Below, in pieces: positions 22,730 through 35,505 of a stretch of DNA of 64,000 bases (positions within the stretch are counted from its first letter, which is position 1; each line of letters starts with the position of its first letter). The notes below the pieces were generated by a model. That model ran no database searches. It was given only the letters and a program-made list of their open reading frames with translations, and was not told the DNA's origin. This stretch comes from Calliopsis andreniformis (taxonomy: Eukaryota; Arthropoda; Insecta; Hymenoptera; Andrenidae), in the NCBI RefSeq assembly GCF_051401765.1, contig NW_027480423.1, positions 620,001 to 684,000 on the forward strand, written 5' to 3'. A program made the position numbers and the translations under genes.

Positions 22730-25050
22730 TTGCAACCAGTATGATACTTATGGTCATTTCTACCTTCCGAGCAACCTAGGCTTCACCCTAGGGCGTTGCT
22801 CCAACAGATTGAATGGTTAGGGCCTTAGAAGTCAACGCCCGAAGCATAAAATGCAATAAAAATACAACAGTGTTACCATAATATAACAGGAATAATTGCA
22901 ACCAGCTTGAAAGTGAATACCAATTCTACGTCCCGGGCAACCTAGGCTTCACTCTAGGGCGTTGCTCCACCAGATCGAATAGTTAGTGCCTTAGAAGTCA
23001 ACGCCAAAAGCATAAAACACAATATAAATGCAACAGCTTTTCCATCGTATAAAACGAATAATTGCAACCAGTATGAAACTTATGGTCATTTCTACTTCCC
23101 GAGCAACCTAGGCTTCACCCTATGGGGTTGCTCCAACAGATTGAATAGTTATGTCCTTAGAAGTAAACGCCAGAAGCATAAAATACGATATAAATACAAC
23201 AGCGTTTCCATCGAATAAAACGAATAATTGCAACCAGTGTGAAAGTTATGGTCATTTCTACATTCCCAGCAACCTAGGATTCACTCTAGCGCGTTGCTCC
23301 ACCAGATCGAATAGTTAGGTCCTTAGAAGTAAACGCCATAAGCATAAGATACGATATAAATACAACAGCGTTTGCATCGTATAAAACGAATAATTGCAAC
23401 CAGTTTGAAAGTGATGGCCAATTCTACGTTCCGGGCAACCTAGGTTTCACTCCAGTGCGTTGCTCCACCAGACCGAATAGTTACGGCCTAAGAAGTCAAC
23501 GCCAGAAGCATAAAATACGATATAAATACAACAGCTATTCCATCGTATAAAACGAATAATTGCAACCAGTGTGAAAGTTATGGTCATTTCCACATTCCGA
23601 GCAACCTAGGCTTCACTCGAGGGCGTTGCTCCACCAGATCTAATAGTTAGGTCCTTAGAAGTAAACGCCAGAAGCATAAAATACGATATAAATACAACAG
23701 CTTTTCCATCGTATAAAACGAATAATTGCAACCAGTGTGAAAGTAATGGTCATTTCCACATTCCGAGGAACCTAGGCTTCACTCTAGGGCGTTGCTCCAC
23801 CAGATCGAATAGTCAGTGCCTTTGAAGTCAACGCCAGAAGCATAAAATACAATATAAATACAACAGTTTTTCCATCGTATAAAACGAATAATTGCAACCA
23901 GTGTGAAAGTAATGGTCATTTCTACGTTCCAAGCACCCTAGGCGTCACTCTAGGGCGTTGCTCCAACGGATTGAATAGTTAGGGCCTTAGAAGTCAACGC
24001 CCGAACCATAAAATGCAAAAAAAATACAACAGTGTTTCGATCATATAACAGGAATAATTGCAACCAGTTTGAAAGTGATGGCCAATTCTACGTTCCGGGC
24101 AACCTAGGTTACACTCCAGGGCGGTGCTCCACCAGACCGAATACTTACGGCCCAAGAAGTCAACGCCAGAAGCATAAAATACGATATAAATACAACAGCT
24201 TTTCCATCGTAAAAACGAATAATTGCAACCAGTATGAAACTTATGTTCATTTCTACTTTCCTAGCAAGCTAGGCTTCACCCGAGGCGTTGCTCCAACAGA
24301 TTGAATTGTTAGGGCCTTAGAAGTCAACGCCCGAAGCATAAAATGCAATTAAAATACAACAGTGCTTCCATCATATAACAGGAATAATTGCAACCAGTTT
24401 GAAAGTGATGGCCAATTCTACGTCCCGGGCAACCTAGGCTTCTCTCTAGGGCGTTGCTCCAACAGATCGAATAGTTAGTGCCTTAGAAGTCAACGCCAAA
24501 ATCATAAAACACAATATAAATACAACAGCTTTTCCATCGTATAAAACGAATAATTGCAACCAGTATGAAACTTATGATCATTTCTACTTTCCGAGCAACC
24601 TAGGCTTCACCCTATGGCGTTGCTCCAACAGATTGAATAGTTATGTCCTTAGAAGTAAACGCCAGAAGCATAAAATACAATATAAATACAACAGTTTTTC
24701 CATCGTATAAAACGAATAATTGCAACCAGTATGAAACTTATGGTCATTTCTACTTTCCGAGCAACCTTGGCTTCACTCTAGGGCGTTGCTCCACTAGATC
24801 GAACAGCTAGGGCCTTAGAATTCAAAGCCAGAAGCATAAAATACAATATAAATACAACAGTTTTTCCATCGTTTAAAACGAATAATTGCAACCAGTGTGA
24901 AAGTAATGGTCATTTCTACGTTCCGAGCACCCCAGGCGTCACTCTAGGGCGTTGCTACACCCCCTCTAATAGCTACGGCCTTAGAAGTCAACGCCAGAGG
25001 CATAAAGTACAATATAAATACAACAGCGTTTCCATCGTATAAAACGAATA
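22730..25050. repeat. 2,321-bp segment, left copy of pair
   Basis: Fourteen monomers repeat almost perfectly at 39,656-41,976 (offset 16,926). I counted about seven base differences by eye. Shared rare features include AGATTGAATGGTTAGGG, GAATACCAATTCTACG, CCCTATGGGGTTGC, GTGTTTCGATCATAT, GTAAAAACGAATAATTG (one base short) and TACACCCCCTCTAATAGC. After 25,050 this copy changes to TTTGCAGCCAGTG and right-domain types. Confidence 0.9.
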
Positions 25051-25959
25051 TTTGCAGCCAGTGTGAAAGTTGTGGTCATTTCTACGTTCCGGGCAACCTA
25101 GGTTTCACTCTAGGGCGTTGCTCCACCAGATAGAATAGTTAGGGCCTTAGAAGTCCACGCCAGAAGCATAAAATACGGTAAAGATGCAACAGTTTTTCCA
25201 TCGTATAAAACGAATAATTGCAACCAGTGTGAATGTAATGGTCATTTCTACGTTTCGGGCTACCTAGGATTCACTCTAGGGCGTTGCTCCACCAGATCGA
25301 ATAGTTAGGCCCTAAGAAGTCAACGCCATAAGAATAAAATACAATATAAATATAACAGTTTTTCCATCGTATAGAACGAATAATAGCAACCAGTGTGAAG
25401 GTTATGGTCATTTCAACGTTCCGGGCAATCTGGGCTTCACTCTAGAGCGTTGCTCCACCAGATCAATCAGTTAGGGCGTTAGAAGTCAACGCCCGAAGCA
25501 TAAAATACAAAATAAATAGAACAGTTTTTCCATTGTATAGAACGAATAATTGCTACCAGTGTAAAAGTAATGGTCATTTCTACGTTCCGGGCAACCTAGG
25601 CTTCGCTCTAGGGCGTTGCTCCACCAGATCGAATAGTTAGGGCCTTAGAAGTCCACGCCAGAAGCATAAAATACGATAAAGATGCAACAGTTTTTCCATC
25701 GTATAAAACGAATAATTGAAACCAGTGTGAAATTTATGGTCATTCCTACATTCCGAGCAACCTAGACATCACTCTAGAGCGTTGCTCCACCAGATCGAAT
25801 AGTTAGGTCCTTAGAAGTCAACGCCAGAAGTATAAAATACGATATAAATACAACAGTTTGTCCATCGTAGAACAGGAATATTTGCAACCAGTGCGAAAGT
25901 TATGGTCATTTCTACGTTCCGGGCAGCCTAGGCTTCGCTCTAGGGCGTTGCTCCACCAG

Positions 25960-27200
25960 ATCGAATAGTTAGGGCCTTAGAAGTCCACGCCAGAAGCATA
26001 AAATACGATAAAGATGCAACAGTTTTTCCATCGTATAAAACGAATAATTGAAACCAGTGTGAAAGTTATGGTCGTTTCTACGTTCCGGGCAACCTAGGCT
26101 TCACTCTAGGGCGTTGCTCCACCAGATTGAATAGTTAGGGCCTTAGAAGTCAACGCCCGAAGCATAAAATACAAAATAAATAAAACAGTTTTTCCATCGT
26201 ACAAAACGAATAATTGCTACCAGTGTGAAAGTTATGGTCATTTCTACGTTCCGCGCAATCTGGGCTTTACCCTAGGGCGTTGTTCCACCAGATGGAATAG
26301 TTAGGGCCTAAGGAGTCAACGCCAGAAGCATAAAATACGATATGAATACAACAGCTTTTGCATCGTATAAAGCGAATAATTGCAACCAGTGTGGAAGTTA
26401 TCGTGATTTCTACGTTTCGGGCAAGATAGGCTTCACTCTAGGGCGGTGCTCCACAAGGTCAAATAGTTAGGGCCTAAGAAGTCAACGCCAGAAGCTTAAA
26501 ATACAACATAAATACAACAGATTTTCCATTATATATAATGTATATTTGCAAACAGTGTGAAAGTAATGGTCATTTCTACGTACCGGGCAACCTAGGTTCC
26601 ACTCTAGGGCGTTGCTCCACCAAACCGAATAGCTAGGGCCTTAGAAGTCAACGCCAGAATCATAAAATACATTATAAATACAACAGTTTTACCATCATAT
26701 AAAACGAATAATTGCAACCAGGATGAAACTTATGTTCATTTCTACTTTCCTAGCAAGCTAGGCTTCACCCGAGGCGTTGCTCCAACAGATTGAATTGTTA
26801 GGGCCTTAGAAGTCAACGCCCGAAGCATAAAATGCAATAAAAGTACAACAGTTTTACCATCATATAAAACGAATAATTGCAACCAGGATGAAAGTTATGG
26901 TCATTTCTACTTTCCGGGCAACCTAGACTTCACCCTAGGGCGTTGCTCCAACAGATTGAATAGTTAGAGCCTTAGAAGTCAATACCGGAAGCATAAAATG
27001 CAAAATAAATAGAACAGCTTTTCCATCGTATAAAACGAATAATTGCTGCCAGTGCGAAAGTAAAGGTCATTTCTACGTTCCGAGCAACCTGGGCGTCACT
27101 CTAGGATGTTGCCCCGCCAGATCGAATAGCTAGGGACTTATAGTTCGTCGCTAAAAGCATAAAATACAATTAAAATACAACAATTTTTCCATCGTATAAC
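25960..27200. repeat. 1.24-kb segment, left copy of pair
   Basis: It matches 43,882-45,123 (offset 17,922, rising to 17,923 after a 1-bp deletion near 26,770). Shared markers are AGAAGTCCACGCCAG, CCGCGCAATCTGGGC, CGATATGAATACAACAGC, ATTATATATAATGTATATTTG, CAGGATGAAAGTTATGG and GTTGCCCCGCCAGATCG. It includes the patch at 26,723-26,838 that is missing from the other copy. Confidence 0.85.
26723..26838. repeat. Probable gene-conversion patch in one monomer
   Basis: The corresponding monomer at 44,636 reads GATGAAAGTTATGGTC, TTTCCGGGCAACC, CACCCTAGGGCG and TTGAATAGTTAG. This copy instead reads AAACTTATGTTCAT, CTTTCCTAGCAAGC, CACCCGAGGCG (one base short) and TTGAATTGTTAG. That is exactly the variant at 24,235-24,340 and 41,161-41,266. 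The flanks (CAGGATG on the left, CAATAAAAGTAC on the right) remain those of 44,636. The tract is at least 26,729-26,817 and at most 26,723-26,838. Confidence 0.85.
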
Positions 27201-28702
27201 AGGAATAATTGCAACCAGTGTGTAAGTAAATGTCATTTGTACGTTCCGGGCAACCAAGGTTTCACTCCAGGGCGTTGCTCCACCAGATCGAATAGTTATG
27301 TCCTAAGAAGTCAACGCCAGAAGCATAAAATACGATATAAATACAACAGCTTTACCATCGTATAAAACGAATAATTGCAACCAGTGTGAAAGAAATGGTC
27401 ATTTCTACGTTCCGGGCAACCTATGCGTCACTCTAGGGCGTTGCTCCTCCAGATCGAATAGCTAGGGACTTATAATTCATCGCTAAAAGCATAAAATACA
27501 ATTAAAATACAACAGCTTTTCCATCGTATAACAGGAATAATTGCAACCAGTGTGTAAGTAATGGTCATTTCTACGCTCCGAGCAACCTTGGCGTCACTCT
27601 AGGGCGTTGCTCCACCAGACCGAATAGCTAGGGACTTAGAATTCAACGCCATAAGAATAAAACACAATATAAGTACAGCAGTTTTTCCATCGTATAAAAT
27701 GAATAATTGCAACCAGTGTGAAAGTTATGGTCATTTCTACATTCCGAGCAACATAGGCTTCACTCTAGGGCGTTGCTCCACCTGATCGAATAGTTAGTGC
27801 CTTAGAAGTCAACGCCAAAAGCATAAAACACAATATAAATACAACAGCTTTTCCATCGTATAACTGGAATAATTGCAACCAGTGTGAAAGTAATGGTCAT
27901 TTCTACGTTCCGGGCAACCTAGGTTTCACTCCAGGGCGTTGCTCCACCAGATCGAATAGTTATGTCTTAAGAGGTCAACATCAGAAGCATAAAATACGAT
28001 ATAAATACAACAGCTTTACCATCGTATAAAACGAATAATTGCAACCAGTGTGAAAGTAATGGTCATTTCTACGTTCCGAGCAACCTAGGCGTCACTCTAG
28101 GGCGTTGCTCCTCCAGATCGAATAGTTAGGTCCTTAGAAGTCAACGCCAGAAGCATACAATACGATATAAATACAACAGCTTTTCCATCGTATAAAACGA
28201 ATAATTGCAACCATTGTGAAAGTTATGGTCATTTCTACATTCCGAGCAACCTAGGCTTCACTCTAGGGCGCTGCTCCACCAGATCGAATAGTTATGTCCT
28301 AAGAAGTCAACGCCAGAAGCATAAAATACAATAAAGATGCAACAGTTTTTCCATGGTATAGCAGGAATAATTTGCAACCAGTGTGATAGTAGTGGTCATT
28401 TGTACGTACCGGGCAACCTAGGTTTCACTCCAGGGCGTTGCTCCACCAGTACGAATAGTTACGGCCTAAGAAGTCAACGCCAGAAGCATAAAATACGATA
28501 TAAATACAACAGCTTTACCATCGTGTAAAACGAATAATTGCAACCAGTGTGAAAGTAATGGTCATTTCTACATTCCGAGCAACCTAGGCTTCACTCTAGG
28601 GCGCTGCTCCACCGGATCGAATAGTTAGGTCCTTAGAAGTCAACGCCAGAAGTATGAAATACGATATAAATACAACAGCTTTTCCATCATATAAAAGGAA
28701 TA

Positions 28703-29532
28703 ATTGCAAACAGTGTGAAAGTAATGGTCATTTCTACGTTCCGGGAAACCTACGCTTCACTCTACGTCGTTGTTCCACCAGATCGAATAGTTACGGCCTA
28801 AGAAGTCAACACCAGAAGCATAAAATGCAAAATAAATAGAACAGTTTTTCCATTGTATAAAACGAATAATTGCTACCAGTATAAAAGTTATGGTCATTTC
28901 TACGTTCCGGGCAACCTAGGCTTCACCCTAGGGCGTTGTTTCACCAGATCGAATAGTTAGGGCCTAAGAAGTGAACGCCAGAAGCATAAAATACAATATA
29001 AATGCAACAGTTTTTTCATCGTATAAAACGAATAATTGCAACCAGTATCAAAGATATGGTCATTTCTACTTTCCGGGCAACCTAGACTACACCCTGGGGC
29101 GCTGCTCCAACAGATTGAATAGTTAGGGCCTTAGAAGTCAATGTCGGGAGCATAAAATGCAAAATAAATAGAACAGTTTTTCCATCGTATAGAACGAATA
29201 ATTGCTACCAGTGTGAAGGTAATGGTCACTTCTACGTTCCGAGCAACCTAGGCGTCACTCTAGGGCGTTGCTCCACCAGATCGAATAGCTAGGGACTTAT
29301 AATTCATCGCTAAAAGCATAAAATACAATTAAAATACAACAGTTTTTCCATCGTATAACTGGAATAATTGCAACCAGTGTGAAAGTAATGGTCATTTCTA
29401 CGTTCCGGGCAACCTAGGTTTCACTCCAGGGCGTTGCTCCACCAGATCGAATAGTTATGTCTTAAGAGGTCAACATCAGAAGCATAAAATACGATATAAA
29501 TACAACAGCTTTACCATCGTATAAAACGAATA
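28703..29532. repeat. Contracted nonamer (five monomers, 830 bp)
   Basis: In the order of the complete nonamer (U-1-2-3-4-5-6-7-F), this unit is U-5-6-7-F. The first monomer starts as U (GGGAAACCTACGCTTCAC, CAACACCAGAAG) and ends as monomer 4 (CATAAAATGCAAAATAAATAG, CCATTGTATAAAACG). The join is in GAAG at 28,815-28,818. Four monomers are therefore missing, with one hybrid left behind. Confidence 0.8.
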
Positions 29533-31025
29533 ATTGCAAACAGTGTGAAAGTAATGGTCATTTCTACGTTCCGGGAAACCTACGCTTCACTCTACGTCGT
29601 TGTTCCACCAGATCGAATAGTTACGGCCTAAGAAGTCAACACCAGAAGAATAAAATACAAAATAAATACAACAGCCTTTACACCGTATAAAATGAATAAT
29701 TGCAACCTGTGTGAAGGTTATGGTCATATCTACGTTCCGGACAACCTAGGCTTCACCCTAGGGCGTTGTTCCACCAGATCGAATAGTTAGGGCCTAAGAA
29801 GTGAACGCCAGAAGCAAAAATCCAATATAAATACAACAGTCTTTCCATCGTATAAAACGAGTAATTGCAACCAGTATGAAACTTATGCTCATTTCTACGT
29901 TCCGGGCAACCTAGGCTTCACAGTATGGCGTTCTTCCACCACATCGAATAGGTACGGCCTCAGAAGTCAACGCCTGAAGTATAAAATACAATAAAAATAC
30001 AACAGTCTTTCCATCCTATAACAGGAATAATTGCAACCCGTGTGAAAGTGATGGTCATTTCTACGTTCCAGGCAACCTAGGCTTCACTCTAGGCCGTTGT
30101 TCCACAAGATCGAATAGTTAGGGCCTAAGAAGGCAACGCCAGAAGCATAAAATACAATATAAATACAACAGTTTTTTCATCGTATAAAACGAATAATTGC
30201 AACCAGTATGAAAGTTATGGTCATTTCAACGTTCCGGGCAATCTAGGCTTCACTCTAGGGCGCTGCTCCACCAGATCAATTAGTTAGGGCCTTAGACGTC
30301 AACGCCCGAAGCATAAAATGCAAAATAAATAGAACAGTTTTTCCATTGTATAAAACGAATAATTGCTACCAGTATAAAAGTTATGGTCATTTCTACGTTC
30401 CGGGCAACCTAGGCTTCACCCTAGGGCGTTGTTTCACCAGATCGAATAGTTAGGGCCTAAGAAGTGAACGCCAGAAGCATAAAATACAATATAAATGCAA
30501 CAGTTTTTTCATCGTATAAAACGAATAATTGCAACCAGTATCAAAGATATGGTCATTTCTACTTTCCGGGCAACCTAGACTACACCCTGGGGCGCTGCTC
30601 CAACAGATTGAATAGTTAGGGCCTTAGAAGTCAATGTCGGGAGCATAAAATGCAAAATAAATAGAACAGTTTTTCCATCGTATAGAACGAATAATTGCTA
30701 CCAGTGTGAAGGTAATGGTCACTTCTACGTTCCGAGCAACCTAGGCGTCACTCTAGGGCGTTGCTCCACCAGATCGAATAGCTAGGGACTTATAATTCAT
30801 CGCTAAAAGCATAAAATACAATTAAAATACAACAGTTTTTCCATCGTATAACTGGAATAATTGCAACCAGTGTGAAAGTAATGGTCATTTCTACGTTCCG
30901 GGCAACCTAGGTTTCACTCCAGGGCGTTGCTCCACCAGATCGAATAGTTATGTCTTAAGAGGTCAACGCCAGAAGCATACAATACGATATAAATACAACA
31001 GCTTTTCCATCGTATAAAAGGAATA
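29533..31025. repeat. Nonamer higher-order repeat, copy 1 (1,493 bp)
   Basis: Monomers start at 29,533 (U), 29,699 (1: CTGTGTGAAGGTTATGG), 29,864 (2: CTTCACAGTATGGCGTTC), 30,030 (3: CCCGTGTGAAAGTGATGG), 30,196 (4: CATTTCAACGTTCCGGGC), 30,362 (5: CCAGTATAAAAGTTATGG), 30,528 (6: CTAGACTACACCCTGGGG), 30,694 (7: ATTCATCGCTAAAAGC) and 30,860 (F). Monomer 1 is 165 bp (AGAAGCAAAAATCC), giving nine times 166 minus one. The F monomer here is an F/G hybrid. Confidence 0.85.
30860..31025. repeat. Hybrid monomer F/G, junction at 30,962-30,967
   Basis: It starts as F (ACTGGAATAATTG, CACTCCAGGGCG, TATGTCTTAAGAGGTCAAC) and changes within GTCAAC to the G end (GCCAGAAGCATACAATACG). Where F and G are both intact (53,434-53,765; 27,887 and 28,053) they are separate neighbours. 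This is a one-monomer contraction. Confidence 0.85.
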
Positions 31026-31523
31026 ATTGCAAACAGTGTGAAAGTTATGGTCATTTCTACATTCCGAGCAACCTAGGCTTCACTCTAGGGCGTTGCTCCT
31101 CCTGATCGAATAGTTAGGGCCTTAGAAGTCAACGCCAGAAGCATAAAATACGATAAAGATGCAACAGTTTTTCCATCGTATAAAACGAATAATTGCAACC
31201 AGTGTGAAAGTTATGGTCATTTCTACATTCCGAGCAACCTAGGCTTCACTCTAGGGCGCTGCTCCACCGGATCGAGTAGTTAGGTCCTTAGAAGTCAACG
31301 CCAGAAGTATGAAATACGATATAAATACAACAGCCTTTACACCGTATAAAACGAATAATTGCAACCTGTGTGAAGGTAATGGTCATATCTACGTTCCGGG
31401 CAACCTAGGCTTCACTCTATGGCGTTGCTCCACCAGATCAAACAGTTAGGGCTTTAGATGTCAACGCCCGAAGCATAAAATACAAAATAAATAGAACAGT
31501 TTTTCCATTGTATAAAACGAATA

Positions 31524-32020
31524 ATTGCTGCCAGTGTAAAAGTTATGGTCATTTCGACGTTCCGAGCAACATAGGCTTCATCCTAGGGCGTTGCTCCAAC
31601 AGATTGAATAGTTAGGGACTTAGAAGTCAACGCCCCAACCATAAAATGCAAAAAAAATACGAGAGTGTTTCCATCATATGACAGGAATAATTGCAACCAG
31701 TTTGAAAGTGATGGCCAATTCTACGTTCCGGGTAACCTAGATTTCACTCCAGGGCGTTGCTCCACCAGATCGAATAGTTACGGCCTAAGAAGTCAACGCC
31801 AGAAGCATAAAATACGATTTAATACAACAGCTTTTCCATCGTATAAAACGAATAGTTGCAACCAGTGCGAAAGGAATGGTCATTTCTACGTTCCGAGCAC
31901 CCTAGGCGTCACTCTAGGGCGTTGCTCCACCACATCTAATAGCTACGGCATTAGAAGTCAACGCCAGAGGTATAAAATACAATATAAATACAACAGCTTT
32001 TCCATCGTATAAAACGAATG
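31524..32020. repeat. A-B'-C trio in right domain, copy 1
   Basis: Three left-domain-type monomers: A-like (31,524; CCAACAGATTGAATAG, ATGCAAAAAAAATACGAGAG), B' (31,690; GATGGCCAATTCTACG) and C (31,855; CACCACATCTAATAGCTACG). The B' copy is 165 bp (CGATTTAATAC for CGATATAAATAC), which lets an open frame run on into C for 115 codons. The trio is positions 1-3 of the pentamer. Confidence 0.8.
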
Positions 32021-33513
32021 ATTGCAACCAGTGTGAAAGTAACGGTCATTTCTACATTCCGAGCAACCTAGGCCTCACTCTAGGGCGCTGCTCCACCAGA
32101 TCGAATAGTTAGGACTTAGATGTCAACGCCATAAGCATAAAATACGATATAAATACAACAGCTTTTCCATCGTATAAAAGGAATAATTGCAAACAGTGTG
32201 AAAGTAATGGTGATTTCTACGATCCGGGCAACCTAGGCTTCACTCTAGGGCGTTGCTCCACCAGATCAAACTGTTAGGGCTTTAGAAGTCAACGCCCGAA
32301 GCATAAAATACAAAATAAATAGAACAGTTTTTCCATCGTATAAAACGAATAATAGCAACCAGTGTGAAAGTTATGGCCATTTCTACGTTCCGGGCAACCT
32401 AGGCTTCACTCTACGGTGTTGTTCCACCAGATCGAATAGTTAGGGCCTAAGAAGTGATCGCCAGAAGCATAAAATACAATATAAATATGACAGTTTTTCC
32501 TTCGTATAAAACGAATAATAGCAACCAGTGTGAAAGTTATGGTCATTTCTACGTTCCGGGCAACCTAGGCTTCACTCTACGGTGTTGTTCGACCAGATCG
32601 AATAGTTAGGGCCTAAGAAGTGGACGCCAGAAGCATAAAATACAATATAAATATAACAGTTTTTCCATCGTATAAAACGAATGATTGCAACTAGTGTGAA
32701 AGTAATGGTCATTTCTACATTCCGAGCAACCTAGGCTTCACTCTAGGGCGCTGCTCCGCCAGATCGAATAGTTAGGTCCTTAGATGTCAACGCCAGAAGC
32801 ATAAAATACAATATAAATACAACAGTTTTTTCATCGTATAAAACGAATAATTGCAACCAGTTTGAAAGATATGGTCATTTCTACTTTCCGGGCAACCTAG
32901 ACTTCACCCTAGGGCGTTGCTCCAACAGATTGAATAGTTAGGGCCTTAGAAGTCAATGCCGGAAGCATAAAATGCAAAATAAATAGAACAGTTTTTCCAT
33001 CGCATAAAACGAATAATTGCTGCCAGTGTGAAAGTAATGGTCATTTCTACGTTCCGAGCAACCTAGGCGTCACTCTCGAATGTTGCCTCGCCAGATCGAA
33101 TAGCTAGGGACTTATAGTTCGTCGCTAAAAGCATAAAATACAATTAAAATACAACATTTTTTCCATCGTATAACAGGAATAATTGCAACCAGTGTGAAAG
33201 TAATGGTCATTTCTACGTTCCGGGCATCCTAGGTTTCACTCCAGGGCGTTGCTCCACCAGATCGAATAGCTATGTCCTAAGAAGTCAACGCCAGAAGCAT
33301 AAAATACGATATAAATACAACAGCTTTACCATCGTGTAAAACGAATAATTGCAACCAGTGTGAAAGTAATGGTCATTTCTACATTCCGAGCAACCTAGGC
33401 TTCACTCTAGGGCGCTGCTCCACCGGATCGAATAGTTAGGTCCTTAGAAGTCAACGCCAGAAGTATGAAATACGATATAAATACAACAGCTTTTCCATCA
33501 TATAAAAGGAATA
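32021..33513. repeat. Nine right-domain monomers, mixed order
   Basis: It contains two near-identical monomers with CTCTACGGTGTTGTTC (32,344 and 32,510 starts, approximately), a monomer 6 relative with CTAGACTTCACCCTAGGG, and one with GCCTCGCCAGATCG and GTTCGTCGCTAAAAGC. No complete higher-order unit and no gene is seen. Confidence 0.65.
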
Positions 33514-35505
33514 ATTGCAAACAGTGTGAAAGTAATGGTCATTTCTACGTTCCGGAAAACCTACGCTTCACTCTACGGCGTTGTTCCACCAGATCGAATA
33601 GTTACGGCCTAAGAAGTCAACACCAGAAGAATAAAATACAAAATAAATACAACAGCCTTTACACCGTATAAAACGAATAATTGCAACCTGTGTGAAGGTT
33701 ATGGTCATATCTACGTTCCGGGCAACCTAGGCTTCACCCTAGGGCGTTGTTCCACCAGATCGAATAGTTAGGGCCTAAGAAGTGAACGCCAGAAGCAAAA
33801 ATCCAATATAAATACAACAGTCTTTCCATCGTATAAAACGAGTAATTGCAACCAGTATGAAAGTTATGCTCATTTCTACGTTCCGGGCAACCTAGGCTTC
33901 ACAGTATGGTGTTCTTCCACCACATCGAATAGGTACGGCCTCAGAAGTCAACGCCTGAAGTATAAAATACAATAAGAATACAACAGTCTTTCCATCCTAT
34001 AACAGGAATAATTGCAACCCGTGTGAAAGTGATGGTCATTTCTACGTTCCAGGCAACCTAGGCTTCACTCCAGGGCGTTGCACCACCAGACCGAATTGTT
34101 AGGGCCTAAGAAGTGAACGCCAGCAGCATAAAATACAATATAAATACAACAGTTCTTCCATCATATAACACGAATAATTGCAACCAGTATGAAAGTTATG
34201 GTCATTTCTACGTTCCGGGCAGCCTAGACTTCACTCTATGGCGTTCTTCCACCACATCGAATAGCTACGGCCTCAGAAGTCAACGCCTGACGCATAAAAT
34301 ACAATAAAAATACAACAGTCTTTCCATCCCATAACAGGAATAATTGCAACCAGTGTGAAATTTATGGACATTTCTACATTCCGGCCAGCCTTGGCTTCAC
34401 TCTAGGGCGTTGCTCCACCAGATCGAATAGTTAGGGCCTCAGAAGTCAACACCAGAAGCATAAAATACAATAATGATGCAACAGTTTTTCCATCGTTTAA
34501 CAGGAATAACTGCAACCAGTGTGAATGTACTGGTCATTTCTACGTTTCGGGTAACCTAAGTTTCACTCTAGGGTGTTGCTACACCAGATCGATTATCGAG
34601 AGACTTAGAATTCAACGCCAGAAGTATAAAATACGATATAAATACAACAGCTCTTCCATCGTATAAAATGAATAATTGCAAACAGTGCGAAAGATATGGA
34701 CATTTCTACATTCCGAGCAACCTAGGCTTCACTCTAGGGCGTTGCTCCACCAGATCGAATAGTTAGGTCCTAAGAAGTCAACGCCAGAAGCATAAAATAC
34801 AATATAAATACAACAGCTTTGCCATCGTATAAAATGAATAATTGCAAACAGTGCGAAAGATATGGACATTTCTACGGTCCGGGCTACCTAGGCTTCACTC
34901 TATGGCGTTCTTCCACCACATCGAATAGCAACGGCCTCAGAAGTCAACGCCAGAAGCATAAAATACAATATAAATATAACAGTTTTTCCATTGTATAAAA
35001 CGAATAATAGCAACCAGTGTGAAAGTTATGGTCATTTCTACGTTCCGGGCAACCTAGGCTTCACTCTAGGGCGTCGTTCCACCAGATCAAACAGTTAGGG
35101 CCTTAGAAGTCAACGCCCGAAGCATAAAATACAGAGTAAATAAAACACATTTTCCATCGTATAAAACGAATAATGGCTACCAGTGTGGAAGATATGGTCA
35201 TTTCTACGTTCAGGGTAACCTAGGCTTTACTCTAGGGCGGTGCTCCACCAGATCAAATAGTTAGGGCCTTAGAAGTCAACGCCAGAAGTATAAAATACAA
35301 TAAAGATGCAACAGTTTTTCCATCGTATAGCAGGAATAATTTGCAACCAGTGTGATAGTAGTGGTCATTTCTGGGTACCGGGCAACCTAGGTTTCACTCC
35401 AGGGCGCTGCTCCACCGGATCGAATAGTTAGGTCCTTAGAAGTCAACGCCAGAAGTATGAAATACGATATAAATACAACAGCTTTTCCATCATATAAAAG
35501 GAATA
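33514..35505. repeat. Truncated nonamer then divergent monomers
   Basis: U (33,514), 1 (33,680), 2 and 3 follow the nonamer order, then the order breaks. Variants such as CCGGCCAGCCTTGGC, GATTATCGAGAGAC and CCGGGCTACCTAGG follow. The part from about 34,810 to 35,400 reappears at 51,250-51,840 and 55,900-56,490. No gene is seen. Confidence 0.65.

Larger units (their letters stand above)
1..25050. repeat. Left array domain (A/B/C/D/E monomer types)
   Basis: About 150 monomers of a limited set of types occur here. A-B dimers form the background, and A-B'-C-D-E pentamers, D2 and H monomers are interspersed. Diagnostic strings are TATGAAACTTATGGTC with CCAACAGATTGAATAG (A), GATGGCCAATTCTACG (B), CCAAGCACCCTAGGCGTCAC (C), CCGAGGAACCTAGG (D) and CACTAGATCGAACAGCTAGG (E). 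The right limit is set where the copy shared with 39,656-41,976 stops, after CGAATA at 25,050, and the next monomers switch to other types. No gene is present. Confidence 0.85.
25051..28702. repeat. Diverse right-domain monomers before first nonamer
   Basis: Twenty-two monomers, including a TCCACGCCAGAAGC run with CGATAAAGATGCAACAG (25,140-26,020), the 25,960-27,200 duplicate, and pairs F (27,887) and G (28,053). F has ATAACTGGAATAATTG, CACTCCAGGG and GTCTTAAGAGGTCAACATC. G has CTCCTCCAGATCG and GCATACAATACG. No gene is seen. Confidence 0.7.

Noticed and set aside
25051..25060. Domain boundary as the insertion site of a mobile element
   Set aside because: There is no target duplication, terminal repeat or foreign sequence. 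The monomer phase continues unbroken, so exchange between related arrays is enough.
26520..26560. ATTATATATAATGTATATTTG as a promoter or insertion scar
   Set aside because: It aligns with the normal TCGTATAAAACGAATAATTG end of the monomer with a few substitutions, and recurs in the duplicate at about 44,450.
31665..32012. 115-codon open frame (also at 38,136, 48,927 and 60,881) as a gene
   Set aside because: It spans two satellite monomers and exists only because one is 165 bp. It starts with GTG (GTA-to-GTG variation is part of the monomer), has no recognisable domain, and the same sequence is closed by stops in neighbouring monomers.
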